Positions 14,880-21,721 are shown, counted from the stretch's first letter. The stretch: DNA of 21,892 nucleotides from Campylobacteraceae bacterium (GCA_027031505.1 JALVQH010000003.1:1-21892), one strand, 5' to 3'. A program made the numbers and translations. The notes: generated by a model from the sequence alone, not told the origin.

Positions 14880-16031
14880 GTGAAGCGTACAGATGTCGGA
14901 AGCTATGAGCGTAGCAGCGTGGGTGGTGAGGTGGTGCAGGCGTTTGTGCCTGAGTCCTTGCCGCCTAAAGAGCCGATCGTCATGGATGCTTCAAGACAAC
15001 GGTTGTTGGAGCGTGCCACGATAGCACTGGGCAAGCTCGACAGTATTACACTCCTTTTGCCCGATCCCGATATCTTTCTCTATGCCTATGTGCGCAAAGA
15101 GGCTGTGCTCTCTTCTCAGATAGAAGGAACCCAATCATCACTCAATGATCTATTGGAGCATGAGGTAGATAGAGCTGCGGGGGTGCCGCTGGATGATGTG
15201 ACGGAAGTATCGCAGTATGTCGCGGCGCTTGAACACGGTATCCAGAGATTGCAAGAAGGGTTCCCGCTTTCCAATCGTCTCATCCGGGAAATGCACACCG
15301 TATTGCTCAGTCATGGGTGTGGCAGCTCCAAACAACCCGGAGAGTTTCGCCGGAGCCAAAATTGGATCGGAGGCACACGACCGGGCAATGCCTTTTTTGT
15401 GCCGCCACCACCGCATCGAGTATCGGAGTGCATGAGTGATTTGGAGAAGTTTCTGCATGATGAGTCGCAGCCATATCCAACACTGATCAAGGCAGCTCTT
15501 GCGCATGTGCAGTTCGAGACAATCCACCCTTTCTTGGATGGTAACGGACGATTGGGGCGACTGCTCATCTCTTTTGTACTCTATCATGATGGTTTGATTT
15601 CGCAACCGTTGTTGTATTTGAGTCTCTACTTCAAAGAGCATCGCAGTTATTATTATGATCTGCTCAATAGGGTGCGTGCAGAAGGCGACTGGGAGAGATG
15701 GATCGATTTTTTCCTCGAGGGCGTAGAGCAGACGGCGCTGGATGCCGTATCAAGAGCACGTCAGCTGGTTGCGCTGATACAACAAGATCAGGTACACATA
15801 TCTCAAGAAGGCGGAAGAGGAGCTAATACCATCTTGCGTATTTTGGATTGTTTCTCGCATCGTCCCATCGAAACCATCAAAGGTATCAGTGTGGCTACAG
15901 GTCTTTCGTATCCATCGATCGGCAATGCCTTGAAGCGACTGGAAAAGATGGGTATTGTGCATGAAATTACCGGCAGGCAGCGCAATAGGCTTTTTAGTTA
16001 TGAAGCCTACATGAAAATCCTGAATGCATAA
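14880..16031 (+). CDS. Fic-family AMP-transferase with N-terminal inhibitory helix and C-terminal winged helix
   Basis: A 383-residue Fic protein, which in this family transfers AMP from ATP to target hydroxyls. The catalytic motif is complete: H216-P-F-L-D-G-N-G-R-L-G-R227. The inhibitory motif (S/T)xxxE(G/N) is S78-S-Q-I-E82-G83 before the core, so this is a class II Fic protein whose Glu82 blocks ATP in its own active site. An N-terminal Fic_N-like region (about 20-110) precedes the core. The C-terminus (about 305-383) is a winged helix-turn-helix (I-K-G-I-S-V-A-T-G-L-S-Y-P-S-I-G-N-A-L), so DNA binding or autoregulation is likely. GTG 14880 is chosen over an in-frame ATG at 14835 because GAAGGA lies 6 nt upstream and the inverted repeat would otherwise be coding. 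The target is unknown. Confidence 0.92.
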   Translation: MKRTDVGSYERSSVGGEVVQAFVPESLPPKEPIVMDASRQRLLERATIALGKLDSITLLLPDPDIFLYAYVRKEAVLSSQIEGTQSSLNDLLEHEVDRAAGVPLDDVTEVSQYVAALEHGIQRLQEGFPLSNRLIREMHTVLLSHGCGSSKQPGEFRRSQNWIGGTRPGNAFFVPPPPHRVSECMSDLEKFLHDESQPYPTLIKAALAHVQFETIHPFLDGNGRLGRLLISFVLYHDGLISQPLLYLSLYFKEHRSYYYDLLNRVRAEGDWERWIDFFLEGVEQTALDAVSRARQLVALIQQDQVHISQEGGRGANTILRILDCFSHRPIETIKGISVATGLSYPSIGNALKRLEKMGIVHEITGRQRNRLFSYEAYMKILNA

Positions 16032-16035
16032 TGCG

Positions 16036-16066
16036 TTATTAAACTTTAACGCCATATCCTTTAATA
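16036..16066 (+). repeat. Direct repeat, right copy flanking fic
   Basis: Right partner of the 31-base repeat at 14822, four bases after the fic stop. An overlapping hairpin, GCGTTA (16033-16038) and TAACGC (16047-16052), is formed only in this copy. It ends with the same TATCCTTTAATA that forms the left arm of the fic leader inverted repeat, so it may be a third binding site for the same regulator. Confidence 0.6.
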
Positions 16067-16103
16067 GTCAATTTTGTTATTTAACGTTTCATCTTCAACC
16101 CGC

Positions 16104-16126
16104 TTTCACCAAAGCTTTGCTATATT
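16104..16126 (+). repeat. Second copy of the TTTCACCAAAGCTT segment
   Basis: The 14-mer at 16104-16117 is identical to 14788-14801 and is followed by TGCTATATT, an extended -10-like box. It may be a duplicated promoter left when the fic unit was inserted. No gene starts close behind it; the next start codon is at 16293. Confidence 0.4.
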
Positions 16127-16133
16127 CCGGTTA

Positions 16134-16180
16134 GAGTGAGGAATTGCGGTATGCTTTTCTTGGGGAAAGCCTTTTGTTTA
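16134..16180 (+). repeat. Shortened copy of the post-efp intergenic element
   Basis: GAGTGAGGAATT and GGTATGCTTTTCTT are shared exactly with 11432-11467, in the same order but with a shorter spacer. The hairpin differs in sequence (GCTTTTC-TTGG-GGAAAGC, one G-T pair) but keeps its position and stem length, and CTTTTGTTT follows. Conservation of shape rather than sequence suggests the structure matters, or that this is a mobile repeat. Confidence 0.5.
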
Positions 16181-16202
16181 AGGGGTGAGTCATCGAACGC
16201 GA

Positions 16203-16230
16203 ATACTGTAGGGCACCAGTCGCACAGTAT
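16203..16230 (+). promoter_or_regulatory. Inverted repeat upstream of the acidic/basic gene pair
   Basis: ATACTGT (16203-16209) and ACAGTAT (16224-16230) are perfect inverted copies 14 nt apart. They lie just upstream of the expected -35 position of the promoter at 16252, a usual place for an operator. Confidence 0.35.
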
Positions 16231-16251
16231 GATCGGCGGGCAGCAAACTTA

Positions 16252-16260
16252 TGCTATAAT
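16252..16260 (+). promoter_or_regulatory. Extended -10 promoter of the acidic/basic gene pair
   Basis: TGCTATAAT, identical to the box before the relBE-type operon, lies 32 bases upstream of the ATG at 16293. No -35 match is clear. As only 25 nt separate the pair from dnaE, this promoter may also serve dnaE. Confidence 0.55.
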
Positions 16261-16292
16261 TACAGAAACCACCACATGAGAGGAGATCAAAA

Positions 16293-16655
16293 ATGAGTAT
16301 GCCATACATACCGGTTTTGGATACTGATTATATCCAGCAGACCATCGTGCATCCTCTCATGGATTATGAAAAAACACACGACAATGTCTCCCTGGATGAA
16401 ACCCGTGATGTGATCAAAATCGCCTTGATGATGGTCAGGGGTTTTCGAGATATTCTGGATGACCTTAACTTCAATGAAGAGAAACTGCGCCAGTTGCAGT
16501 TTGCTCTCGATGACAACTATGAAGCTGTCGAAACGATTTTTGAAAACATGAGCGATGCGCCCACGCATGCAATGATCGACACGTTGCTTACCGAAATGGC
16601 CAAGCTCGATATGGAAATCGGTGATCTCATTTTAGAACATCGCCATGCAAGTTGA
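16293..16655 (+). CDS. Unknown acidic helical protein, first gene of a coupled pair
   Basis: A 120-residue protein I do not recognise. It has about 25 Asp/Glu against 9 Lys/Arg and looks almost entirely helical, with heptad-like stretches around V-I-K-I-A-L-M-M-V and L-L-T-E-M-A-K-L-D-M-E-I. No signal peptide, membrane segment or enzyme motif is seen. The start is well supported: AGGAG lies 7 nt before the ATG and an extended -10 box lies further up. It overlaps the next gene by 11 nt. An acidic protein directly upstream of a strongly basic small one is the usual shape of a type II antitoxin/toxin pair, though it lacks an obvious DNA-binding domain. It could equally be a conserved partner of unknown role. 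Confidence 0.75.
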   Translation: MSMPYIPVLDTDYIQQTIVHPLMDYEKTHDNVSLDETRDVIKIALMMVRGFRDILDDLNFNEEKLRQLQFALDDNYEAVETIFENMSDAPTHAMIDTLLTEMAKLDMEIGDLILEHRHAS

Positions 16656-16929
16656 ATTTGACCTCAAATATCAGCGCAGCAAAAAGAAGATTGCCAAACG
16701 GATCAATATCCGAAAGATCGAAGAAACCGAAGCGCTGTTTCAATCGAATCCTCAGCATGTCAAACTTGCACTGAAAAACATTACCTGCCGAAGAGACAAA
16801 AAGAAAAAGTCCATACGCGTGCTTGGTGATGACGGGTTTCGTATCCTGATAAGCATGCGTGGAGACATTGCCTGCTTTCAGGATATAATGGATCACAAAA
16901 AGTACGATCGCACTACCAAAGATTGTTAG
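16645..16929 (+). CDS. Unknown small basic protein, possible RelE-fold toxin
   Basis: A 94-residue protein with 24 Lys/Arg and 13 Asp/Glu (net about +11). I do not recognise a named family. An N-terminal basic helix (K-K-K-I-A-K-R-I) is followed by N-I-T-C-R-R-D-K and then three short strands: S-I-R-V, F-R-I-L-I-S and I-A-C-F-Q-D-I, ending in D-H-K-K-Y-D-R. Helix then antiparallel strands, with Arg/Lys/His near the end, resembles the RelE fold, but the match is by shape only. It begins inside the end of the preceding acidic gene, with no good ribosome binding site, so translation is probably coupled. It ends 25 nt before dnaE. Confidence 0.7.
   Translation: MQVEFDLKYQRSKKKIAKRINIRKIEETEALFQSNPQHVKLALKNITCRRDKKKKSIRVLGDDGFRILISMRGDIACFQDIMDHKKYDRTTKDC
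16884..16889 (+). promoter_or_regulatory. Possible internal promoter for dnaE
   Basis: GGATATAATGG lies inside the preceding gene, 65 bases upstream of the dnaE ATG. It matches the -10 consensus fully but is also coding sequence (Asp-Ile-Met), so it may be chance. If used, dnaE need not depend on the upstream pair's promoter. Confidence 0.3.
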
Positions 16930-16954
16930 AAAAAGATTTTCAAAAAGGTTTTTG

Positions 16955-19900
16955 ATGTCCGACACCCCCAAGTTCACCCACCTCCACCTCCACACCGAGT
17001 ACTCCCTGCTCGACGGAGCCAACAAGATCAAAACCCTGGCGAAAAAGGTCAAAGAGCTGGGGATGGACTCGGTGGCTATGACCGATCATGGCAATATGTT
17101 CGGGGCGATTGATTTTTATACCACGATGCGCAAAGAGGGGATCAAGCCGATCATCGGGATGGAGGCGTATCTGCACAATCAGGAGGATATCGGGGACAAG
17201 AGTGTCCGACAGCGCTATCATTTGTGCCTCTATGCCAAAAACGAAGTCGGATACAAAAACCTCATGCTGCTCAGCTCCAAAGCCTACATCGACGGCTTTT
17301 ACTATTACCCCCGGATCAACTGGAACCTCCTCAAAGACCATGCCGAGGGGCTGGTGTGCTCCTCGGCGTGTCTGCAGGGGGAGATCAACTGGCACCTCAA
17401 CCTCTCGGAGCGCAACCGGCAAAACGGTGCCAAAGGGTACGAAGAGGCGAAAAAGGTAGCGTTGAAATACAAAGAGCTTTTCGGAGAGGATTTTTACCTC
17501 GAGTTGATGCGCCACGGCATCGGGGATCAGCAGAAAATCGACAAAGAGATCATCCGCCTCTCACGCGAAACCGGGATCAAGATCGTCGCCACCAACGACA
17601 CCCACTACACCGTCCAGGATGACGGGGAGGCGCACGAAGCGTTCATGTGCATCGCGATGAACAAACTCTACGACGATCCCGATCGCCTGCGCCACTCGGT
17701 GCGGGAGTTTTACGTCAAATCCCCCGAAGAGGTGGCGAAACTCTTCGCCGATATCCCCGAAGCGCTGGAGAACACGCAGGAGATCGTCGAGAAGTGCAAT
17801 CTCGAGATCCAGCTGGGGAACCCGACGCCGCCCAATTTCAAGTTTGCCCGTGAGCGTGCTGAAGCGGTGGGTTTGAGCTTGCCGGAGCCCGACAAAGAGT
17901 ATTCGCTCGAGAACGACAAAGTGCTCTTCATCCATGAAGCCCGCAAGGGGCTCGAAGCGCGTCTGAAAAATGTCCCAGAGGCGCGGCACGAGGAGTACCG
18001 GGAGCGCCTCGAGACGGAGATCGGGATCATCAACTCGATGAAATTCCCCGGATACATGCTCATCGTCTGGGATTTTGTCGATGTGGCCAGGCAGATGGGG
18101 ATCCCGGTAGGACCCGGACGCGGATCGGCCGCGGGATCGCTGGTGGCCTATTCGCTGCGGATCACCGATATCGATCCGATCCCGTATGGGTTGCTGTTTG
18201 AGCGGTTTTTGAATCCGGAGCGGGTGAGCATGCCGGATATCGATATGGATTTCTGCCAGGCACGCCGACAGGAGATCCTCGATTATGTTGTGGACAAATA
18301 CGGCCGGGTCAACGTCGCACAGATCATTACGTTTGGTAAGCTTCTCGCCAAAGGGGTGATCCGCGATGTCGCACGGGTACTCGATATGCCGTACTCCAAG
18401 GCCGATGCCTTCGCCAAGTTGATCCCCGACGAGCTGGGGATTGATCTCGAGGGCGCGTACGAAAAAGAACCCAAAATCAAAGAGCTCATCGAGAGCGATG
18501 AACAGGCAGCGCGGGTCTGGAAATTTGCCAAAGCCCTCGAAGGACTCAACCGCAACGCCGGGACGCATGCTGCCGGGGTGGTGATCTCCAACGAACCCCT
18601 CTGGCTCAAAACCCCGCTGTTCAAACCCTCCGGGATGGACACGCTGGCGACGCAGTACAGCGGCAAGTACGTCGAAGATGTCGATCTGATCAAGTTTGAC
18701 TTCCTTGGACTTAAAACCCTCACCGTTATTGAAGAAGCCCTTCAGCTTGTCGAAAAGCGCCACGGCAAGCGGATCAACTTCGTCGAAGAGGACATCAACG
18801 ATCCCAAAGTCTATGCGTACATCGGCACCGGAGAAACCCTCGGACTGTTTCAGATCGAATCAAGCGGCATGCGCGATCTGGCCAAACGGCTCAAGCCCTC
18901 CGGCTTCGAAGATGTCATCGCGATGCTGGCTCTTTATCGCCCCGGACCGATGGAATCGGGAATGATGGATGATTTCGTCGAGCGCAAGCACGGCCGGGCG
19001 GAGATCACTTACATGTTCCCCGAACTCGAACCGATCCTCAAACCCACCTACGGGGTTATCGTCTACCAGGAACAGGTGATGCAGATCGTCCAGACCATCG
19101 GAGGGTTCAGCCTCGGAGGAGCCGATCTCGTGCGCCGGGCGATGGGTAAGAAGATCAAGGAGGAGATGGACAAGCTCAAGGATGAGTTTGCCGAAGGGGC
19201 AGCGAAGAAGGGCTTTGACCGGGAGAGGGCTGAAGCGCTCTTCGATTTGATCGTCAAGTTTGCCGGATACGGATTCAACAAATCCCACTCCGCCGCCTAT
19301 GCGATGGTCACTTTCTACACCTCGTACCTCAAATACTACTACCCTACCGAATTCATGGCGGCGATCCTGACGCTCGAGAAAAACAACACCGACAAGGTGG
19401 TCAAATACGTCGATGAGCTGGGGCACATGGATATCCAGCTCCTTCCGCCCGATATCAACCGCTCCGATCTGGAGTTTATCGCCGACAACATCGACGGCAA
19501 AGAGTCGGTCATCTTCGGTCTCGGGGCAGTCAAAGGAGCCGGAGACATCGCGATCCGTTCAATTCTCGAGGCACGAGATAAGGCGCCGTTTCGGGATCTG
19601 AGTGATTTTGTCTCCCGTATCGATTCGCAGAAAGTCAACAAAAAGGTGATCGAAGCGCTGATCAAAGCCGGAGCGCTTGACGGACTGGGGTACACCCGCC
19701 AGGCGATGCTGGTGCAGATCGAAGAGATCGTCGAAGCAGCCAAAAAAGCGGGGGATGCCAGAAAGATGGCCGTCGGATCGCTCTTTGGCGGCGGCGAGGA
19801 GATGACGAGTGTTGAGGTGTCGCTGACCCATATGGAGGAGTATGAGCCGATGCAGATATTGGAGTTTGAGAAAGAATCGCTCGGCTTCTATGTCTCCGGC

Positions 19901-20509
19901 CACCCGCTGGATAAGTACCGTGACGAGCTCTCCAAAATCAACTACACCCTCAGCTCCGAGATCGCGGATTTGGCTGACGGATCGCAGGCACTCATCATCG
20001 GACGGGTGGAGGAGATCACCCACAAGATCAGCAAACGGGGGAACAAATTCGGCATCGCCAACATCATGGACTTGCACGGCAACATCGAGCTGATGCTGTT
20101 TGAAAACCGTCTCAAAGAGCTTGAAGAAGATTTTGACATGGCTGAGCCGATCGCGTTCAAGGTCAAGATCACTCGCGACGGGGAGTTTACCCGGATGAAC
20201 ATCCTCAAGATCGAATCCCTCAAAGACGCCCGCAAAGAGAAAGTCACGGTCAAAAAAGAGGAGCACCACACCCCCGAGCCCGAGCAGCCCCCGCTGATCA
20301 TTGCGCTGGATCTCATGCCCGACCCCAAGATCGCCGAAGAGCTCTTCTGCCTCGCCGAAAAACACCCCGGCCGCCGCCCCCTCGAGCTGCATATCAAAAG
20401 CAAACTCGCCGACGTCGTCATCGAGTCCAAAGTCCGGGTCGGAGAGGGGTTTCTCATCGAAGCACGCGAGCTGGGGGTCTATCCCGAGGAGGCGTTGGTG
20501 GCGAGTTGA
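16955..20509 (+). CDS. dnaE: DNA polymerase III alpha subunit
   Basis: The 1184-residue replicative polymerase, catalytic core of the Pol III holoenzyme. The N-terminal PHP domain starts T-H-L-H-L-H-T-E-Y-S (about 8-17) with T-D-H-G-N-M soon after, so metal-binding residues are kept. The C-family polymerase region has P-G-R-G-S-A-A-G-S, the catalytic pair D430-M-D432 in P-D-I-D-M-D-F-C, and a third Asp, D582, in K-F-D-F-L-G-L, equivalent to E. coli D401, D403 and D555. The fingers motif G-F-N-K-S-H-S-A-A-Y-A, a helix-hairpin-helix region (about 880-920) and an OB fold (about 1005-1090) follow. ATG 16955 follows AAAGG; the TTG just before it is unlikely. This is the DnaE1 type with no fused exonuclease. 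No damage is seen. Confidence 0.98.
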   Translation: MSDTPKFTHLHLHTEYSLLDGANKIKTLAKKVKELGMDSVAMTDHGNMFGAIDFYTTMRKEGIKPIIGMEAYLHNQEDIGDKSVRQRYHLCLYAKNEVGYKNLMLLSSKAYIDGFYYYPRINWNLLKDHAEGLVCSSACLQGEINWHLNLSERNRQNGAKGYEEAKKVALKYKELFGEDFYLELMRHGIGDQQKIDKEIIRLSRETGIKIVATNDTHYTVQDDGEAHEAFMCIAMNKLYDDPDRLRHSVREFYVKSPEEVAKLFADIPEALENTQEIVEKCNLEIQLGNPTPPNFKFARERAEAVGLSLPEPDKEYSLENDKVLFIHEARKGLEARLKNVPEARHEEYRERLETEIGIINSMKFPGYMLIVWDFVDVARQMGIPVGPGRGSAAGSLVAYSLRITDIDPIPYGLLFERFLNPERVSMPDIDMDFCQARRQEILDYVVDKYGRVNVAQIITFGKLLAKGVIRDVARVLDMPYSKADAFAKLIPDELGIDLEGAYEKEPKIKELIESDEQAARVWKFAKALEGLNRNAGTHAAGVVISNEPLWLKTPLFKPSGMDTLATQYSGKYVEDVDLIKFDFLGLKTLTVIEEALQLVEKRHGKRINFVEEDINDPKVYAYIGTGETLGLFQIESSGMRDLAKRLKPSGFEDVIAMLALYRPGPMESGMMDDFVERKHGRAEITYMFPELEPILKPTYGVIVYQEQVMQIVQTIGGFSLGGADLVRRAMGKKIKEEMDKLKDEFAEGAAKKGFDRERAEALFDLIVKFAGYGFNKSHSAAYAMVTFYTSYLKYYYPTEFMAAILTLEKNNTDKVVKYVDELGHMDIQLLPPDINRSDLEFIADNIDGKESVIFGLGAVKGAGDIAIRSILEARDKAPFRDLSDFVSRIDSQKVNKKVIEALIKAGALDGLGYTRQAMLVQIEEIVEAAKKAGDARKMAVGSLFGGGEEMTSVEVSLTHMEEYEPMQILEFEKESLGFYVSGHPLDKYRDELSKINYTLSSEIADLADGSQALIIGRVEEITHKISKRGNKFGIANIMDLHGNIELMLFENRLKELEEDFDMAEPIAFKVKITRDGEFTRMNILKIESLKDARKEKVTVKKEEHHTPEPEQPPLIIALDLMPDPKIAEELFCLAEKHPGRRPLELHIKSKLADVVIESKVRVGEGFLIEARELGVYPEEALVAS

Positions 20510-20550
20510 GAAGTGTTTGAAAACCCCAAAAAGTTAGAGGAGTTATAAAG

Positions 20551-20652
20551 ATGGAAATCGCATATGTTATCGTAGCACTTGTCGCTTTTGTCGGATCATT
20601 AACAATAAGTATGTATATGACGATCAGGCAGTTTACTTCTTCGGATACATAA
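20551..20652 (+). CDS. 33-residue single-span membrane miniprotein
   Basis: A short frame starting at an ATG 8 nt after AGAGGAG, 41 nt downstream of the dnaE stop. It encodes M-E-I-A-Y then about 20 hydrophobic residues (V6 to M23), a T-I-R segment and a short polar tail ending S-S-D-T. This is a typical one-helix membrane peptide with the N-terminus likely outside and the Arg inside. The strong Shine-Dalgarno site, the clean hydrophobic span and the TAA-TAA double stop make a real gene likely despite its size. Small single-span peptides often assist larger membrane complexes, but no partner is visible here. I do not recognise it. Confidence 0.55.
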   Translation: MEIAYVIVALVAFVGSLTISMYMTIRQFTSSDT

Positions 20653-20655
20653 TAA

Positions 20656-20684
20656 GCCTACGAATGCGTTGCAGCGTCATAGGC
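20656..20684. terminator. Imperfect inverted repeat between convergent genes
   Basis: GCCTACGA and TCATAGGC form an 8-bp stem with one mismatch and a 13-nt loop in the 58-base gap between the miniprotein and the convergent minus-strand gene. There is no proper T-run on the plus strand; the minus strand continues TTATTATG. It may be a weak shared terminator. Confidence 0.25.
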
Positions 20685-20710
20685 GGAATAGATAATAGCA
20701 CCGAATACGA

Positions 20711-20974
20711 TTATAGCAGTGAATAAAACAACAATCTCGATCGTAAATCCTCCAATTCATCTATTTTTTTCATAGCTTTTTTATTGACATATACAATAAC
20801 AGCCGCGATTAGTAAGGCAATTAAAGTGCCCAAATAGATTTTGGTTTTATTTATATCTACTTTGTCATAATTGTTGGCAAGCCAACCAACCAAAGAGACA
20901 TCAACGGCGGACAAGATTCCGAAAACGACTTTCAGCCAGGCAATCTGTTCCTTTATCTTGTCTATTCTGGGCAT
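20711..20974 (-). CDS. Small two-span membrane protein of unknown function
   Basis: An 87-residue protein with two hydrophobic helices, roughly 13-33 (V-V-F-G-I-L-S-A-V-D-V-S-L-V-G-W-L) and 45-62 (Y-L-G-T-L-I-A-L-L-I-A-A-V-I-V-Y-V). They are flanked by a basic N-terminus and a charged coiled-coil-like tail (K-K-A-M-K-K-I-D-E-L-E-D-L). I recall similar short uncharacterised proteins starting with a D-K-I-K-x-x-I-x-W-L-K-V-V-F-G-I pattern in many bacteria, without a known role. The ATG at 20974 is chosen: GAGG lies about 6 nt upstream, while the in-frame ATG at 21004 is inside the TATAAT promoter box. Both ends probably face the cytoplasm. It lies between dnaE and higBA, transcribed like higBA. 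Confidence 0.7.
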   Translation of the reverse strand: MPRIDKIKEQIAWLKVVFGILSAVDVSLVGWLANNYDKVDINKTKIYLGTLIALLIAAVIVYVNKKAMKKIDELEDLRSRLLFYSLL

Positions 20975-21002
20975 GTATACCTCGTACCTATTTGCTTCTC
21001 GC

Positions 21003-21008
21003 ATTATA
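21003..21008 (-). promoter_or_regulatory. -10 box of the two-span membrane protein gene
   Basis: On the minus strand GATATAATG gives a perfect TATAAT 28 bases upstream of the chosen ATG. It overlaps the alternative ATG at 21004, which rules that start out if this promoter is used. Confidence 0.5.
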
Positions 21009-21064
21009 TCTATCGTTGAATATTCACCTTCTTAATGAACGAGGTTAAAGTCTCACTTCCGGAC

Positions 21065-21080
21065 ACATTGCGTGCAATGT
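21065..21080. repeat. Perfect hairpin in the higA downstream region
   Basis: ACATTGC-GT-GCAATGT is a perfect 7-bp inverted repeat with a 2-nt centre, 41 bases beyond the higA stop. No T-run follows on either strand, so it is not a standard terminator. The rest of 21005-21120 shows no gene. Confidence 0.35.
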
Positions 21081-21120
21081 TAGTTGGATTGAAGCCCAAG
21101 CCCCTTTGGCTATGACAAAA

Positions 21121-21423
21121 TCATGCCACCTCTTCAGCCGCGTGAATCGTCTCGAAAACGTTCCGTTTCTTTCTGGCGACGTTGTAGAGGTCATAGCTGT
21201 TCTGGAGGTTGAGCCAGAGTTCGGGGGATGTGCCGAAATATTTTGAGAGCCTCAGCGCCATTTCGACGGTGATGCCTCTTTTTTGATTGACCAGTTCATT
21301 GATGGCGCGAAACGATGTGTGAAGTGCGTCTGCCAGTTTGGTCTGGGTGATGCCCATGGGGATCAAAAACTCCTCTTTGAGAATCTCTCCGGGATGGGTG
21401 GGTGTTCGTTGTAACTCGTTCAT
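21121..21423 (-). CDS. higA: HigA-family antitoxin
   Basis: A 100-residue XRE-type helix-turn-helix protein of the HigA/VapI group. The family opening T-H-P-G-E-I-L-K-E-E-F is present, then the helix-turn-helix I-T-Q-T-K-L-A-D-A-L-H-T-S-F-R-A-I-N-E-L-V and the signature F-G-T-S-P-E-L-W-L-N-L-Q. It neutralises HigB and represses the operon by binding the palindrome upstream of higB. AAGGAG lies 6 nt before the ATG. It follows higB by 16 nt; toxin-first order is normal for hig systems and the reverse of most type II modules. Confidence 0.93.
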   Translation of the reverse strand: MNELQRTPTHPGEILKEEFLIPMGITQTKLADALHTSFRAINELVNQKRGITVEMALRLSKYFGTSPELWLNLQNSYDLYNVARKKRNVFETIHAAEEVA

Positions 21424-21439
21424 GGTCTCTCCTTTCGTA

Positions 21440-21721
21440 TCAGTGGTAATCTACTATTTTGACGTCATAAGCATGGTTGTCTTCAAATCTGAAAATTACC
21501 CTGAATTGCTTGTTGACCCGTATGGAATAGTATTCCTTCAAGTCACCTTTCAGACTCTCAAGCCTGTTGGCCGGGGGGATTTTCAGGTCATTCAGATCAC
21601 GGGCATTGTTCAGATAGTCCAATTTTCGCAAGGCTACTTTTTGGATATCCGGAGGCAGTGTCCTGCTCCTTCCCGTGGTATAAAATGCTTTACACACTTT
21701 GTCCTGAAAACTTTTTATCAT
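21440..21721 (-). CDS. higB: HigB-family toxin
   Basis: A 93-residue RelE-superfamily toxin of the HigB type, a ribosome-dependent mRNA endonuclease in studied members. Signatures: M-I-K-S-F start, a helix with D-I-Q-K-V-A-L-R-K-L-D-Y-L-N-N-A, then D-L-K-I-P-P-A-N-R-L-E-S-L-K-G-D and Y-S-I-R-V-N-K-Q-F-R-V-I-F-R-F, ending V-K-I-V-D-Y-H. The I-R-x-N and R-V-I-F-R residues and the final His are typical of the active site. The gene is intact. Its start codon lies only 5 bases beyond the -10 box, so the transcript may have almost no leader. Confidence 0.93.
   Translation of the reverse strand: MIKSFQDKVCKAFYTTGRSRTLPPDIQKVALRKLDYLNNARDLNDLKIPPANRLESLKGDLKEYYSIRVNKQFRVIFRFEDNHAYDVKIVDYH

Noticed and set aside
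17561..18763. 400-codon open frame on the minus strand opposite dnaE
   Set aside because: Low-complexity, no known domain, and lies wholly within intact dnaE. Similar antisense frames opposite pheT (3811-4809) and aroA (5220-5936) were rejected for the same reason.
21020..21090. Integron attC-like site (AACGAGGTTAAAG, later GTTAGTT, with an inner hairpin)
   Set aside because: The right-hand core does not fit GTTRRRY, no integrase gene or second attC is present, and the neighbouring genes have their own promoters unlike cassettes.
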